64,000 bases of DNA, taken from assembly GCA_023634235.1 (NCBI GenBank), contig JAMKCF010000179.1, forward strand, positions 1 to 64,000, in the 5' to 3' direction. Source of the DNA: Pisaster brevispinus. Lineage: Eukaryota; Echinodermata; Asteroidea; Forcipulatida; Asteriidae. How positions within the stretch are numbered: position 1 is the stretch's first letter; each line of letters begins with the position of its first letter. A program made the position numbers and the translations under genes. This document shows positions 12,768 to 22,189 of the stretch, one piece after another. The notes under the pieces are model-generated. The model saw only the letters and a program-made list of their open reading frames with translations, searched no databases and was not told the DNA's origin.

Positions 12768-14225
12768 TTAAGGTACGTTACTGTAGAGAGTTTCTAGGCC
12801 TCTCTGTGCATCCGAACGTGGAATTAGATACGGTGAAGGTTCAGAGGTTTCTCCGTCATCTCGTGTGAGTTCGGTATATGTCAAGTCTGCCATGGCAACG
12901 GAACACTCCTGATGCCTGTCAGGTGATGTTATCACAAGACCGTCAGACAGTTTTGGGCGTGGTTCATCCCTCTGTCGTTTATTCTTTACGATGTAGCATC
13001 CAATGAGAGCAGCGGCTGTAACCAGAAAGACAAGGCCTTCAACAGCGCCCCCTATAATGACAGCTGTACCAGACCATTGCCAGTATTTCTCCTCGCAGAC
13101 GTCACAAGGAGTTGGATACGATTCGATGGTTGAAAGAACGTGGGATTTATCACTAGACTCTGACGAATGATGATCTGACCCGGCTTCAAGCAGAGGCAAG
13201 ATGAATAACAGTGAATCATTGACGCTTGAAATTGTTGTACTGCCTTGAAATGCAATGCATCTGATCTTAGAATTGTTGAATTCTCCAAAGGTTACGTCGA
13301 TAATCTGAAGAGTTTGTCCATTTTGGTTAAGTTTAAACCGACCATCCAGGTTCTGCACCGTGTCTCGGTTAACCTTTATTTTGCCTTTGTCAACCAGGAA
13401 CACGCGCCATTCATACCTATCTGCTATCTGTTGTGGTGTAGACTTCAAGTCACACGTGAATGTCGTGTTCTGGTGTTCAAGTAGCGTCAAATGAGAGGGT
13501 GAGATTGAGACAGTCGTTGGTATCTGAAGAGGCGTAATGGAGCAATTTGGACCATTAAGGTGGGGACCAGCTACACATGTAAACTCTCTCATATTGTAAG
13601 ACTCAATAAACTCACGCTCAACTGCGTAAGTCTCTCCTGGATTGACTTCTGTTTTATCTTCAATTTGGATGAGGCCGCTTGATGTGGATTCGAACCAGGT
13701 CAACAGGCTCGGGGGATCGCGTTCTGAGAGAGTGCAATTAAACGAGATAGTTGCACCGATTCTAGGTTGTACAGGTTCAAAGTCACAGTTCGGTATGAAT
13801 TGGGGGAGAGGTGGATTAACTGTCAGTAAAGCCTTCTCACTGATAAGATGCCCATTATTATACATTAAACACCAGTATGTTCCAGTGTCTTCTAGCTGAA
13901 CGTTACGGATGTGCAGATGATAGCGGTTACTAATCAACTCAACTGCAATACTATTAGGCCTACGTCTTGCAAAGCTCGGTGTAACGGTGGAACAAGCAGA
14001 AATTCTCTCGATAGGAGAATCTTGATCTTGTTTCCATTTCCAACTGAATTTGAAGCTATCGCAGGTTGTTAAATAGGCCGACCCACAAGTCAATGTTACA
14101 TTTTCCCCCTCAGTGACTGTAACATTCTGTGGGTCCAAATTGAAAAGCTGAGATCCTGTCTCACAGAGCAGCGGCAGCGTAGCAGAGACAATGCTAACAA
14201 ACATGTACACTCTTGTAATCTTCAT
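12768..14225 (-). CDS. ITIM/ITSM-bearing Ig-superfamily receptor (single exon)
   Basis: A 485-residue type I membrane protein in one uninterrupted frame. Residues 1-25 form a signal peptide; M8 aligns with the start of the paralogue and could be the true start. Ig1 is V-like, C47 to C119 with EDTGTYWC. Ig2 runs C164 to C217, and Ig3 C258 to C323. A Ser/Pro-rich stalk is followed by a membrane segment at 387-413 (containing one Glu, E396) and a basic stop-transfer KNKRQR. The tail carries LTYTEL (Y450), a canonical ITIM; YLIP (Y466), an SH2-type YxxP site; and TLYSNV (Y481), matching the ITSM pattern TxYxx(V/I). By family knowledge, phosphorylated ITIM/ITSM pairs recruit SHP-type phosphatases, so an inhibitory surface receptor is inferred. 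Several N-x-S/T sites are present. The ligand is unknown. A 456-residue paralogue with a different tail lies in divergent orientation 11 kb away. Confidence 0.88.
   Translation of the reverse strand: MKITRVYMFVSIVSATLPLLCETGSQLFNLDPQNVTVTEGENVTLTCGSAYLTTCDSFKFSWKWKQDQDSPIERISACSTVTPSFARRRPNSIAVELISNRYHLHIRNVQLEDTGTYWCLMYNNGHLISEKALLTVNPPLPQFIPNCDFEPVQPRIGATISFNCTLSERDPPSLLTWFESTSSGLIQIEDKTEVNPGETYAVEREFIESYNMREFTCVAGPHLNGPNCSITPLQIPTTVSISPSHLTLLEHQNTTFTCDLKSTPQQIADRYEWRVFLVDKGKIKVNRDTVQNLDGRFKLNQNGQTLQIIDVTFGEFNNSKIRCIAFQGSTTISSVNDSLLFILPLLEAGSDHHSSESSDKSHVLSTIESYPTPCDVCEEKYWQWSGTAVIIGGAVEGLVFLVTAAALIGCYIVKNKRQRDEPRPKLSDGLVITSPDRHQECSVAMADLTYTELTRDDGETSEPSPYLIPRSDAQRGLETLYSNVP
12774..12791 (-). 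other. ITSM-like motif (TLYSNV)
   Basis: Codons 479-484 encode T-L-Y-S-N-V, fitting TxYxx(V/I), two residues from the C terminus. The membrane-proximal ITIM followed by a distal ITSM is the order seen in vertebrate inhibitory receptors such as PD-1 and several Siglecs. Confidence 0.75.
12867..12884 (-). other. ITIM motif (LTYTEL)
   Basis: Codons 448-453 of the receptor encode L-T-Y-T-E-L, fitting (S/I/V/L)xYxx(I/V/L). It is the first of three tail tyrosines, 31 residues before the ITSM-like one. Confidence 0.85.
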
Positions 14226-15170
14226 AATTATTTACACGTGTGGTAAGGTTAAAAACTCAGCAATGTCTTCTGAACCGGTATGTAGACACAAGGCTGTAAT
14301 GCTGCATCAGAAATCGTTCCATAACATTACTATGTGACTCATCGATCTAATGATGATCTAGTTGGCACTACATTATTACACTGGGAAAAACACAGTTACA
14401 TCATTGCATTTATAATATACATTTTAGACCGCATTCTTCTTTCAATATGAACATTTCCTGTTTATTCCCTAAACACAATGATATCACTTCTTCAGTACGT
14501 ACGGATGTCAATCAACAATGTGGGAAATGGTTGTCTTGCTTGACAGGGCAATGTCAACAATTAACATCTATTTGGGGGTTTTGGCTGTTATTAGACAGGA
14601 ATCTTGGTTGGTGTTGTCGTGACTTCATGTTTTCACTGAGTTGCTTCCTTGTTTTGTAAAGAATCTTTAATTTTTTTAAAGAAATATTGGTTTAAAGATT
14701 CAAGATATTTTGCATATTACTTCCTTGTCCAACCAATGTCTGGGCAATATTAAAAAGTCAATTGTTCCCTGTTCAAAAAAGAGGATTTTGTTTTGAGATG
14801 GTATTTCAAAGGGTTTTCTCCAATCCATGAATATTAAGTAACAAGGGTCGAATGAGTTGGCCATTCTGTTTACTAAGTTTTGAACTGGTCAGGCAAGTCG
14901 GTTTTAAACGAGTGTGATATGAAACAGGGTTACAATCACCAAGCCTCAGTTATTGGCTCTGTGGACGTATCGTTTCAAGAATGGTGTAATGGTCTTGAGT
15001 GCTTGATTCTCGTACTGTGCAGTCGCTCTCATCCGAGCAAACTCAGTCACCGTGTATAACAAAAAGCAGGGCACCTCGGTGGGATTTGAACCTACAACGT
15101 TCTGAATTCTTATATAGAGTAAATTTCAAAACGATAACACCAACGAGCTTGCCAAAGAGACCACAACATA
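14226..15170 (-). promoter_or_regulatory. 5' flank of ITIM receptor, shared with paralogue
   Basis: Reading upstream on the minus strand, about 375 bp (14,226-14,600) are specific to this gene. The following stretch to about 14,960 aligns with 25,145-25,500 upstream of the other receptor: a block containing tgaagtcacgaca near 14,620, a block around caattgac near 14,760, and agccaa-tactgaggctt near 14,940. The part from 14,985 to 15,160 also matches 16,000-16,155. It probably holds promoter or 5' UTR sequence, but I cannot point to a core promoter element. Confidence 0.5.
15058..15112 (-). repeat. tRNA-related (SINE-like) fragment
   Basis: On the minus strand the sequence GTAGGTTCAAATCCCACCGA has the form of a tRNA T-arm with internal B box (GGTTCAAATCC). 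The rest of a tRNA is not recognisable. The related stretch near 16,080-16,100 has a decayed version. Best read as a piece of a tRNA-derived SINE within duplicated upstream DNA. Confidence 0.4.
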
Positions 15171-15759
15171 TCTTGGATGTTCATAGCACAACCAACATCA
15201 AGGACACTTTTTAAAAAAATATGTTTTTAGTAAAAATATTTTGTTCAGCATACTTATGAAATTGTTGAATCATTTGACATATTTGCTGAATCTGGTAGGA
15301 CTAGGAATGTTTCTGATAGAACAGGTGTTTACGGTGAGACATCAATCCATAGGAAGGAAATTACTATTTTCAAGTATTGCTGGGCAAAGATTCATAACTA
15401 GACCTACCGGCCAAACGTCTGTCTTAAATTAGTCGTAATTACAACATAAGATTATATGCATAATACGCATATATGCAAAACAACTTTTGATTTCGCATTA
15501 AGAGTTACTTTAGAAATATTGGAAAAAAAAGAACTATAAATTTAAGGTTTTTGAGAGGAAGAAATTTTTACTTTTACTGAGGCAACTTTTTAGTCATATC
15601 AGAAGGTTTGGATTTGTTGCTGCCGTTCGTATGTTTAATCTGTTAACTTGCAGTAACTACACATGCATTCCAACAGGGTTTTAATGGTATTTTTGTCTAC
15701 CTTGCGTATGAAAAAGGTTTTTTAGGATTTTTACTGTTGAAACTCGAACCACATCCGAG
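15171..15759. other. non-coding spacer
   Basis: AT-rich sequence between the upstream region of the ITIM receptor and the receptor relic. Nothing recognisable. Confidence 0.4.
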
Positions 15760-15915
15760 TAGGAGGGCGCTGGTCATCACAGGCTAAGGTATGTTACTGA
15801 TGTAGATAGTTTTGTGGTATCCCCCCACCCCCCGTGCATCCGAACGTAGATTTTGATTTGAGGAAGGATCAGAAGTTTTTCGTTATCTCGCGTGAGTTCG
15901 GTAAAGTTCAAATAA
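15760..15915 (-). pseudogene. relic of receptor ITIM tail (third copy)
   Basis: Aligns base for base, with small indels, to 12,744-12,895, the 3' end and stop region of the ITIM receptor, same orientation. The shared motif decodes as FTELTRD against YTELTRD in the intact gene, so the ITIM tyrosine is replaced by Phe. A frameshift follows, and the C terminus reads YISNIP then TAG against YSNVP. No Ig domain or membrane segment adjoins it. Directly beyond 15,915 the sequence matches receptor upstream DNA instead, so the body of this copy has been deleted. Confidence 0.75.
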
Positions 15916-16155
15916 GTGAATTAAATGACTGGTCTATAGGAAGCAAGGCTAGGAGGACTAAGCCTCGGCTGTTGGATTTCAGGGTTTTTAGTTTGAAGAA
16001 AGGTGTAATGGTCTTGCGTGTTTTTACTTGTACTGCGCAATCGCTCTTGTCAAAACAAACTCAATCACTGTGTATAAATCGGTGGGGTTCAACCACAACT
16101 TTGTGCACTTCAGAGAAAATTTTGAAACGATACAACAACCGAGCTCATCAAAGGG
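15916..16155 (-). repeat. duplicated receptor upstream region (relic)
   Basis: Minus-strand sequence near 15,920-15,990 (landmark gactaagcctc on the plus strand) matches the reverse complement of 25,145-25,200 and also 14,935-14,960. The continuation aatggtcttg...gtgtata...caacgagct-like to 16,155 matches 14,985-15,160. It is the 5' flank that belonged to the deleted third receptor copy. Confidence 0.65.
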
Positions 16156-16475
16156 CAAGAGTCTGCAATATATATTGGTATATAATGGGCACAGCATACA
16201 TCACCTACATTGTATTGAGTTTTTAGAGAATATAGCAATTTAGCTTACTTATAAAACAGTTGATTAGGCTAATTTAAAGGGAGGGTATACCTTTAGTAAT
16301 TACTCCAAAAACTAATGGCCATAAGAACTTTCTTGGTAAGAAGCACTGCAGCTGTTGATACTGTACAACATGTTCAGTAACAATTCCCTTCAAAGGAATG
16401 TAGATTTAGAGAGAATAATTCAAGTACATTGCAATCTGAGAAACGTTTCTGCTTAAACAGTTTCTGCATAAAAAA
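16150..16475. repeat. duplicated block B (copy of 11,570-11,880)
   Basis: Direct repeat of block A with shared landmarks gggagggtataccttt, ggtaagaagcactgcagctg and caattcccttcaaaggaatgt. Near its end a short internal duplication of gtttctgc(a/t)taaa is present that block A lacks. Confidence 0.8.
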
Positions 16476-16596
16476 GTCACTTTGGACCTTGCATGTGTTT
16501 CTTTGGAACAACCTCTGAATCCAACAACATGACCTTATCAATTTAACAATTACATACCAAGTTATAAAACACAAGGGAAACTGACTTGGTAAATTT

Positions 16597-16865
16597 GTAA
16601 TAACTTTGGGTTCAACAAAGACAAATTTACTAGAGCGAGATTTGAACCAATAATATGCAGTTTTACAGGCTGGTGCTCTACCAACTTAGCTATCTAGTCC
16701 TATGTTGGACATCTCCCCCTGTTTTGGTCAATATCTTTGTTCAGGGATGCCAGTCAGAAGCCATACAACCTTTAACTGCTGGCATGTTAACTTATTCCGG
16801 AATTCGTTGTTTAAATCACACTCTAGACAATTGGTCTTTGTTTAACCCCAAATTAATAATAATTA
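16597..16865. mobile_element. tRNA-related foldback / SINE pair
   Basis: On the minus strand 16,629-16,699 is tRNA-shaped over 71 nt: seven-base ends that pair (GACTAGA with TCTAGT), an A box (TAGCTAAGTTGGTAGAGC), a Tyr-like loop CTGTAAA and a B box (GGTTCAAATC). The anticodon and T stems do not pair well, so it is not a functional tRNA. It is followed by tttgtctttgttgaaccc. On the plus strand near 16,805-16,853 a decayed partner, gtttaaatcacactctag with tctttgtttaacccc, faces the opposite way, giving an inverted arrangement. A pair of head-to-head tRNA-derived SINEs is the simplest reading. Confidence 0.5.
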
Positions 16866-17592
16866 CTAAGTACAACATTGCTTTACAATCATTATGATTT
16901 AAATAACAATGCATAAAAATGAGTTTGCTAATAAACCATTGTCAGAGGCTGAAAACTAAAATCAGTTATCAGCCCAACAATTATATACCTACACACAGGT
17001 CCTTGTCAACTAGTTGCGAAACATGCGTCAACTGTCATCCAATATTTTGGCATTTATTTACTGCTGCGATGCTCCACAAGTTAATATTGTAGTCCAATAT
17101 GGAAACTAGTACAGAATTTGCAGTTTCTTTCCTTTAATAACTGTTCCCTGCCCATTTGTCCAAACAAGGAAAGGTCCCACAGTAGGAGGGCTTGATAGCA
17201 TTTGTATGTTGTTCTTTTGTACAAATAGATGACCTATGCAACCAATCAGGTCTGACCAAATCACTGTGCGTACCACGCCGTCGAGTCAGCAATTTAAGGG
17301 TTCTGGACCCCGCCAACCCTTGATTCGCAGGCGGCATAGTACCACAGCGCAGGGAGGCCATTCCCCAACCTGGTGTACAAGAACATCATTTGACAGAAAC
17401 AAACTTTACAGTCTGGAGAGCAATTTGGTTGATGACCCAATCCAATCATCCTCAGTTGCATGCTACCATTCATCCTCTGATCTACACATAGTTGAATCAT
17501 CCTATGCCCTCAATCCTTCAATTCCATACAGTATAATACATTCATTCCTTCTTTATCAACTAAGTCTTGAATTCCAAGACTTAGACCAAAAT
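16866..17592. other. non-coding region
   Basis: Contains open frames up to about 148 codons near 17,236-17,682, but with no motif, splice structure or codon pattern that suggests a real gene. Left as non-coding. Confidence 0.4.
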
Positions 17593-17765
17593 CCAGGCCT
17601 GGAATTACACGGAGGCCACGTAGACCATGGCCTCTGTTGCCCCTGGTCTTGGCCTTGGTGTCCCTTCAGAAGTTTTACATAGACTTTTAGATTTTCTACT
17701 TAAGGGAAATGCCCTTTGAAAAATGAAAATGGTCTTGCCGCCTCGAAGGTGAAATTCCAGGCCTG
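17593..17765. mobile_element. foldback element with ccaggcctggaatt ends
   Basis: The left end ccaggcctggaattacac is nearly the reverse complement of the right end gtgaaattccaggcctg (17,749-17,765). The inner part holds a short purine-rich region with aaatgccctttgaaaaatg. Non-coding and MITE-like. Confidence 0.5.
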
Positions 17766-18390
17766 AAAATCCTCAACAAATATACAAAACATAACCTGGA
17801 TGTCTGATCATTGCTTTATGGTTATAGTTTAACTTTATAGTTTGACAATATCAATTATCAGGGAAGATAAATAGCCATGATGGAAGTTAATGTAAATTTC
17901 TGAATATTAGTCACCCAGATATTAGACACAGCATCAGATTTTTAAATTTTTTATTTAAGATGCCTGTGTATAAGCCAGCACCCAGTTGTATTATCGAATG
18001 CACAAAACACGTTTATTTGTTTTCTATTTCGGAAATTAATTTTTGTAAATGTTGGTACCAGACCAGGGCTCGATTTCCCAAAGCACTCAGGTTCATTTTC
18101 AGATCAGTTGTTAATATTGCCATAATAATTTGTATAATGACATCACACTTTGCTTGGCAAATAAGATTGATGCACATCTTAAGAGCATTCTAAGCTTTTT
18201 GTAAAATCCAACCCAGATACCAATCAGACTAATTTGCTGCTATGATTTTAGCCAAAATGTTTTAAGAACTAATGTAGAAGCTGCCCATATTACGAGCCAC
18301 AGAGCTTGTTGCCGGCGTAAAAATAAATTCATAAGCCGCGGCTAATATTCAGAAAATTACGGAAACAGCCCTCTGTTATTCACTTTATCA

Positions 18391-18587
18391 GTAAAGGGGC
18401 TGCATCGTCATGATCTAAGCAGGCAGTGGTTGTACATCATTGATAAACTCTCACCCAGTTACTGCACACACACTCTCCATAGATATGATACAGAGGTAAG
18501 GCGCATGTGTGCAGTAACTGGGTGTGAGTTCATAATTCCATGTACAGTCACAGGCCTGCATTGATCATGATGACACAGCCCCTTTAA
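18391..18587. mobile_element. TTAA-flanked MITE, copy 1
   Basis: Imperfect inverted repeat starting AAAGGGGCTG and ending CAGCCCCTTT; the right side is flanked by TTAA (18,584-18,587), the left by GTAA. The inner arms include cacccagttactgcacac against gtgtgcagtaactgggtg. It is the same family as 21,584-21,786. Non-autonomous and non-coding. Confidence 0.75.
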
Positions 18588-19689
18588 AAAGAGGTTTAAC
18601 TTATCAAACCAAGCTCTTAAAGTTTCATCCAAATCCATTACAACTCTTGGCCAAAAAGACACAACTACATACATACCCTACACAGAGATTTTGCAAAATA
18701 TCATTTACAAGTGACTACTGATGTATTTAGTTGTAATGATTTTGGAACATAGGAATATTATGGTTTGGTTTCCAATATTACACTTTCTGGTTTCTTTCAA
18801 AACGTCATAAGACTCAATAGAAGACTGAATAATCACCTGACTACAGGAACTTGTGATTATGGCTCAATTGCCTGTCACTTCTTACTGTGGAAGTCTGTGC
18901 TTATGCCCAGCCAAGGCCCATAGAAGTATGTGCTTTATGGGGCGCTGTAAGCGCAGAATTCTCGGTAAGCAGCACCAGGAAATTGTGCCAAGGTTTCTCT
19001 TGGAAATGTTTTCAGTTGAATGATTAAAATGCTGAGGAGGCAGAAGTAGAATAGTTGAAATAATCCAATATGTGGGAGAATGGAAAAGATGCACAAGGCT
19101 TAATCAATTAAAGAATCATATTTTGTGTAGGCTTTTGTTATATCTTCTAACATTTTTCAAATTGTCATTCAACTAATTTTCAAATCAGAAATATCTTCAT
19201 CAATGAGAGAAATTAAGAACCTCTCAAAGTGAGATAATTACAGGAGAGAGGAAAGCTCAAATTGACAGCAGACTGCAACTTAAGAAATAGGCTGACATTG
19301 TAAGGTAGAAAGAATTAAAGCAATCCTCCAAAAGAGTAAAGATGAAATATTTGAGGACAACAGCTGTCTAAGATAGAAGATTAACCATTTGCAAAGTTCC
19401 AAGATGTTGCAATGTGAAGAAGATGCACATAGAGTTTTTCATCCCAACACATTAAAGACAAAAGAAACACTTTGTTTTGTCTCTCAGGGGATAAAGGGAT
19501 TAAACACACAAAGGATGACAATTGTGTACCACTTCATCCTTCCCTCTTCATCCTCTCATATATGGCTACAGAGGATGCCAAAAGAGTTTGTCAAAACCCA
19601 AACTGAATAAAACAAGAAACACTGGGGCATCAACATCCCTCAGTAGAGCAGAACATAAACTGAGGGGAGCAGACATAAAATGAAAGAAG
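18588..19689. other. non-coding region
   Basis: No coding frame or recognisable element stands out. Confidence 0.4.
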
Positions 19690-19960
19690 ACACAAATGAC
19701 AATCAATCAATCAATCAATCAATCATCAGGCATTCATAGAGCACCATCATTCAAGTTGCCTATTCCAAGGCACTCAGCAAGGTGAAGGAAAAATTGAAGA
19801 CAGACAGGTTTACAGAATTTCATGTAGAGATGACAAGAGCAATGGACTAAATGCGAGCAGATTCCAAGAGATGAGTCTTAAGCTGACTTTTGAAGATTAG
19901 TACAGAGTCAAGAGTACAGAGTTGATAGGGGAGATCATTTCATAGCTTTGGTGCACATTA
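19690..19960. repeat. dispersed-repeat-like segment with (AATC)n
   Basis: A run of six aatc units near 19,700 is followed by catcaggcattcatagagcacc, ccaaggcactcagc and a stretch ending gttgataggggagatcatttcatagctttggtg. This layout, a simple repeat followed by a 'catt-ata-agc-cc...caaggc(a/g)ct' block, resembles a repeat common in aquatic animal genomes. The family name is not certain. Confidence 0.4.
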
Positions 19961-20478
19961 AACAAACATTATATCCCAAGTTAACTTTTTTTTCCTTGGC
20001 CACATTATATTAACTGTTTTTAAGCAAGACCTCATGGACTAGCTCAATACTTTTGTTCCAGTCACCTGAGTGACCCTAAAGTTTCCTTGCAACAAACATC
20101 ATTTGTTCTGATACATGTTTGGAGACTTACTGTTTTGTCATCAACAATACTGTATCTGACCTCAAATTTTGTCCAGAACTGCAGTGAAGATTAAAAAGAA
20201 GCATTGACAAAAAAAACCCCAAACACACACACCAGTTGCCTATAACCCCCCCCCCCCCAACACTCCCCCTTGTAACCCCTACCAAACTAAACTACTACCT
20301 ATTTAACACTGATTCATAGTCAAATTCGCCCTGGAGATTGCATTAATAGTAGGGAATGTAAATAACTGGAAAAATAATGTATTCTGTTCCAATCATGCTT
20401 CTCAAAATGAATGAAACTGTTGCTTTCAACCTGTTGATGAGAAAAATACTTTTTGGTGAGTTACTTCACATGACCTAC
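19961..20478. other. non-coding region with a poly-C run
   Basis: Includes a homopolymer C tract near 20,248-20,257. No gene seen. Confidence 0.4.
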
Positions 20479-20629
20479 CTCCAGTAGCATTTTGCCTGCC
20501 TTATGAAGATGCTGTACTCTCTTATCTAACAGTGGGATATCAGCATCTGTTGATGAGTGGAATATGTGATTGTAGTTGCTTCATGGTGATACAGGAGAAG
20601 TAAGAGGCTGAGGTGATTGGGATGTCTTC
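20479..20629 (-). pseudogene. exon-like segment, inverted pair copy 2
   Basis: Minus-strand twin of 7,498-7,648: 151 bp between acceptor (tcaaacag) and donor (GAG|GTAGGT). Here the frame contains a single TGA (after SPQPLTSPVSP), and the remainder reads through to HLHKAGKMLLE. The shared stop suggests it was present before the duplication, or that the true message is non-coding. Homology extends at least 60 bp into the following intron-like sequence. Confidence 0.5.
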
Positions 20630-21583
20630 CTGTTTGAAAGACAATATGTTTTGACTATTTGGGTGTACATGAACTTTATAAATTAAAACTATTAAATCAA
20701 TCCAGTCCCATTGTGTTAGTTTGGCTCAGTTCCAGTGCCTGAACCCAAGGCGCTGGGATGGACTGCCGTACATGCTCATTAAACCCTCTCTCCTGACCTA
20801 GCAATCATCAGTCACAGCTTCCTGTTTTGGAAAGAGTCCTTCTCTATCATTAAAAATATAGTTGTGTTGTGTAAATCCATTGCAAGTAATTTTTGTCATT
20901 CTTGTGACTTGTGCTGAATATAGGAATCTATTGCAACAGTTAGTAATTTTCTTTGAAAGTTCTGTTCTTCTTGCGACTTTGGTTTTAAACAAAAAGGTTT
21001 TAAGTTACAGTTACATTATCACACCATGTGCGTGCGCTGTGATTGTGTGCATTGTGCTTATCAGTAGTACACATCAGTCCCATCATGCATCACTACATCA
21101 TGAACAAAAAGCGAATAGGAACTCATTAGCCCATCCCAGGCAGGGCTCATAATTTTCACTGGGCAGTAGGCCCAAGGCCAGTGAGTTTAGTATTGGGCCA
21201 GTAAATTCATTACTAAACAAGACCAGCAGCCTGTTGTTTTTTAATTAAATAATAATGGGGCACTGTTTATAGTACCTTAAAAAGAGACAAATGTTGTTCA
21301 TGTTGACTTTGGGTCTGACAATTACATGTTTCTTGCAACTTGTTGAGTAACGATGGATACTAACCCAATTTAAAAATGAGATAAATTTGCTTTTGAAACT
21401 TATTTCTCATCATTTTGATCATGGTCTGAGGAAAAAATGTCTGGTGCAGTAAAAGATTTTAGCTACAAGCAATGCAGTCTTGTGGATTTTTTCCTCGAAT
21501 TCGTGACCTGCCATCAGATTTGAACAAGAACAGTGGGCCGAGCTATTGTGAAACCTGAAAGTCAGCAACTGAGACCAAATCAT
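20630..21583. other. non-coding region
   Basis: Only short frames are present. No recognisable gene. Confidence 0.4.
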
Positions 21584-21786
21584 TTAAAGGGGGCTTTGTC
21601 ATCATGATCAAAGCAGGTCTGTGGCTGTACACGGAATTATAACAAAACCTCACCCGGTTACTGCATGCGTGCAATCCATAGAGTTGATACAGAAGGAGGG
21701 CGCACACGTCCAGTTGCTGGGTGAGAGTTCATAATTCCATGTACAGCCACAGGCCTGCTTTGAGAATGAACTCACAGCCCCTTTAA
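21584..21786. mobile_element. TTAA-flanked MITE, copy 2
   Basis: Bounded on both sides by TTAA (21,584-21,587 and 21,783-21,786). The termini are AGGGGGCT and AGCCCCT, and the inner arms match copy 1 (cataattccatgtacag, acaggcctgc). The TTAA target is the signature of piggyBac-type transposition, and a decayed piggyBac-type transposase lies 1.5 kb away; whether they belong together is inference. Confidence 0.75.
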
Positions 21787-22056
21787 GATCAAGATCCAAA
21801 CCAGCCCTCCTGATGGGGAGACCTCCCCTTTAGAGACCAAGTCTTCAATCGAGAGAGACTGAGACTAAGACCAAAATAAGGTCTTGAGACTGGGACCAAG
21901 TCTTGAGATCTTGCACAATAAACATGCACAGTGAGTGCTTTAACAAAATGCAAATCAAGAATCAATCATTAAGGGACAAAAGCTACAGATAAGAAAAGTG
22001 TCTTATGTTTCTAAAGTAAATGTTAGATCCTAAATACTTCAGCAACACATACTTAC
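21787..22056. repeat. purine-rich 'gagactaagacc' repeat region
   Basis: Around 21,850-21,915 the phrases gagactgagactaagacc, aaggtcttgagactgggacc and aagtcttgagatc form a degenerate simple repeat. No gene. Confidence 0.4.
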
Positions 22057-22189
22057 ATCCAGGGCCTTTAGTGACTGCAGCACACAAGGCCCAGTAGCTG
22101 CTGTGCTTGCCCCTCGGTAGTCTACTAAGAATCTCTAGTCTTTGGTCTCCTCCCAGAAGGAGAAATTCAATGTGTCTACCACAAAGATC
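22057..22189 (-). pseudogene. orphan exon-like segment
   Basis: A 133-bp open block on the minus strand between a good acceptor (tttttgtacag) and a good donor (GGAT|GTAAGT). It reads DLCGRHIEFLLLGGDQRLEI... and ends LCAAVTKGPG. I do not recognise the protein. No neighbouring exon is identifiable, although the fragment ending at 6,026 has a similar KHS...LCA...GP pattern. It could be a stranded exon of a duplicated gene, or an exon of a gene whose other exons are too short to find by eye. Confidence 0.4.

Noticed and set aside
12867..12945. ITAM in the receptor tail
   Set aside because: The YTEL tyrosine is followed 16 residues later by YLIP, which lacks the required L/I at +3 and has too wide a spacing.
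13052..13899. Additional frames overlapping the ITIM receptor on both strands
   Set aside because: Shadows of the real gene; the same shadow frames reappear in the paralogue because the DNA is nearly identical.
16629..16699. Functional tRNA-Tyr gene on the minus strand
   Set aside because: Length, ends and A/B boxes fit, but the anticodon and T stems do not pair, so it is a pseudo-tRNA or SINE head.
17236..17682. 148-codon frame as a gene
   Set aside because: No motif, composition or splice evidence, and it overlaps a foldback element at its end.
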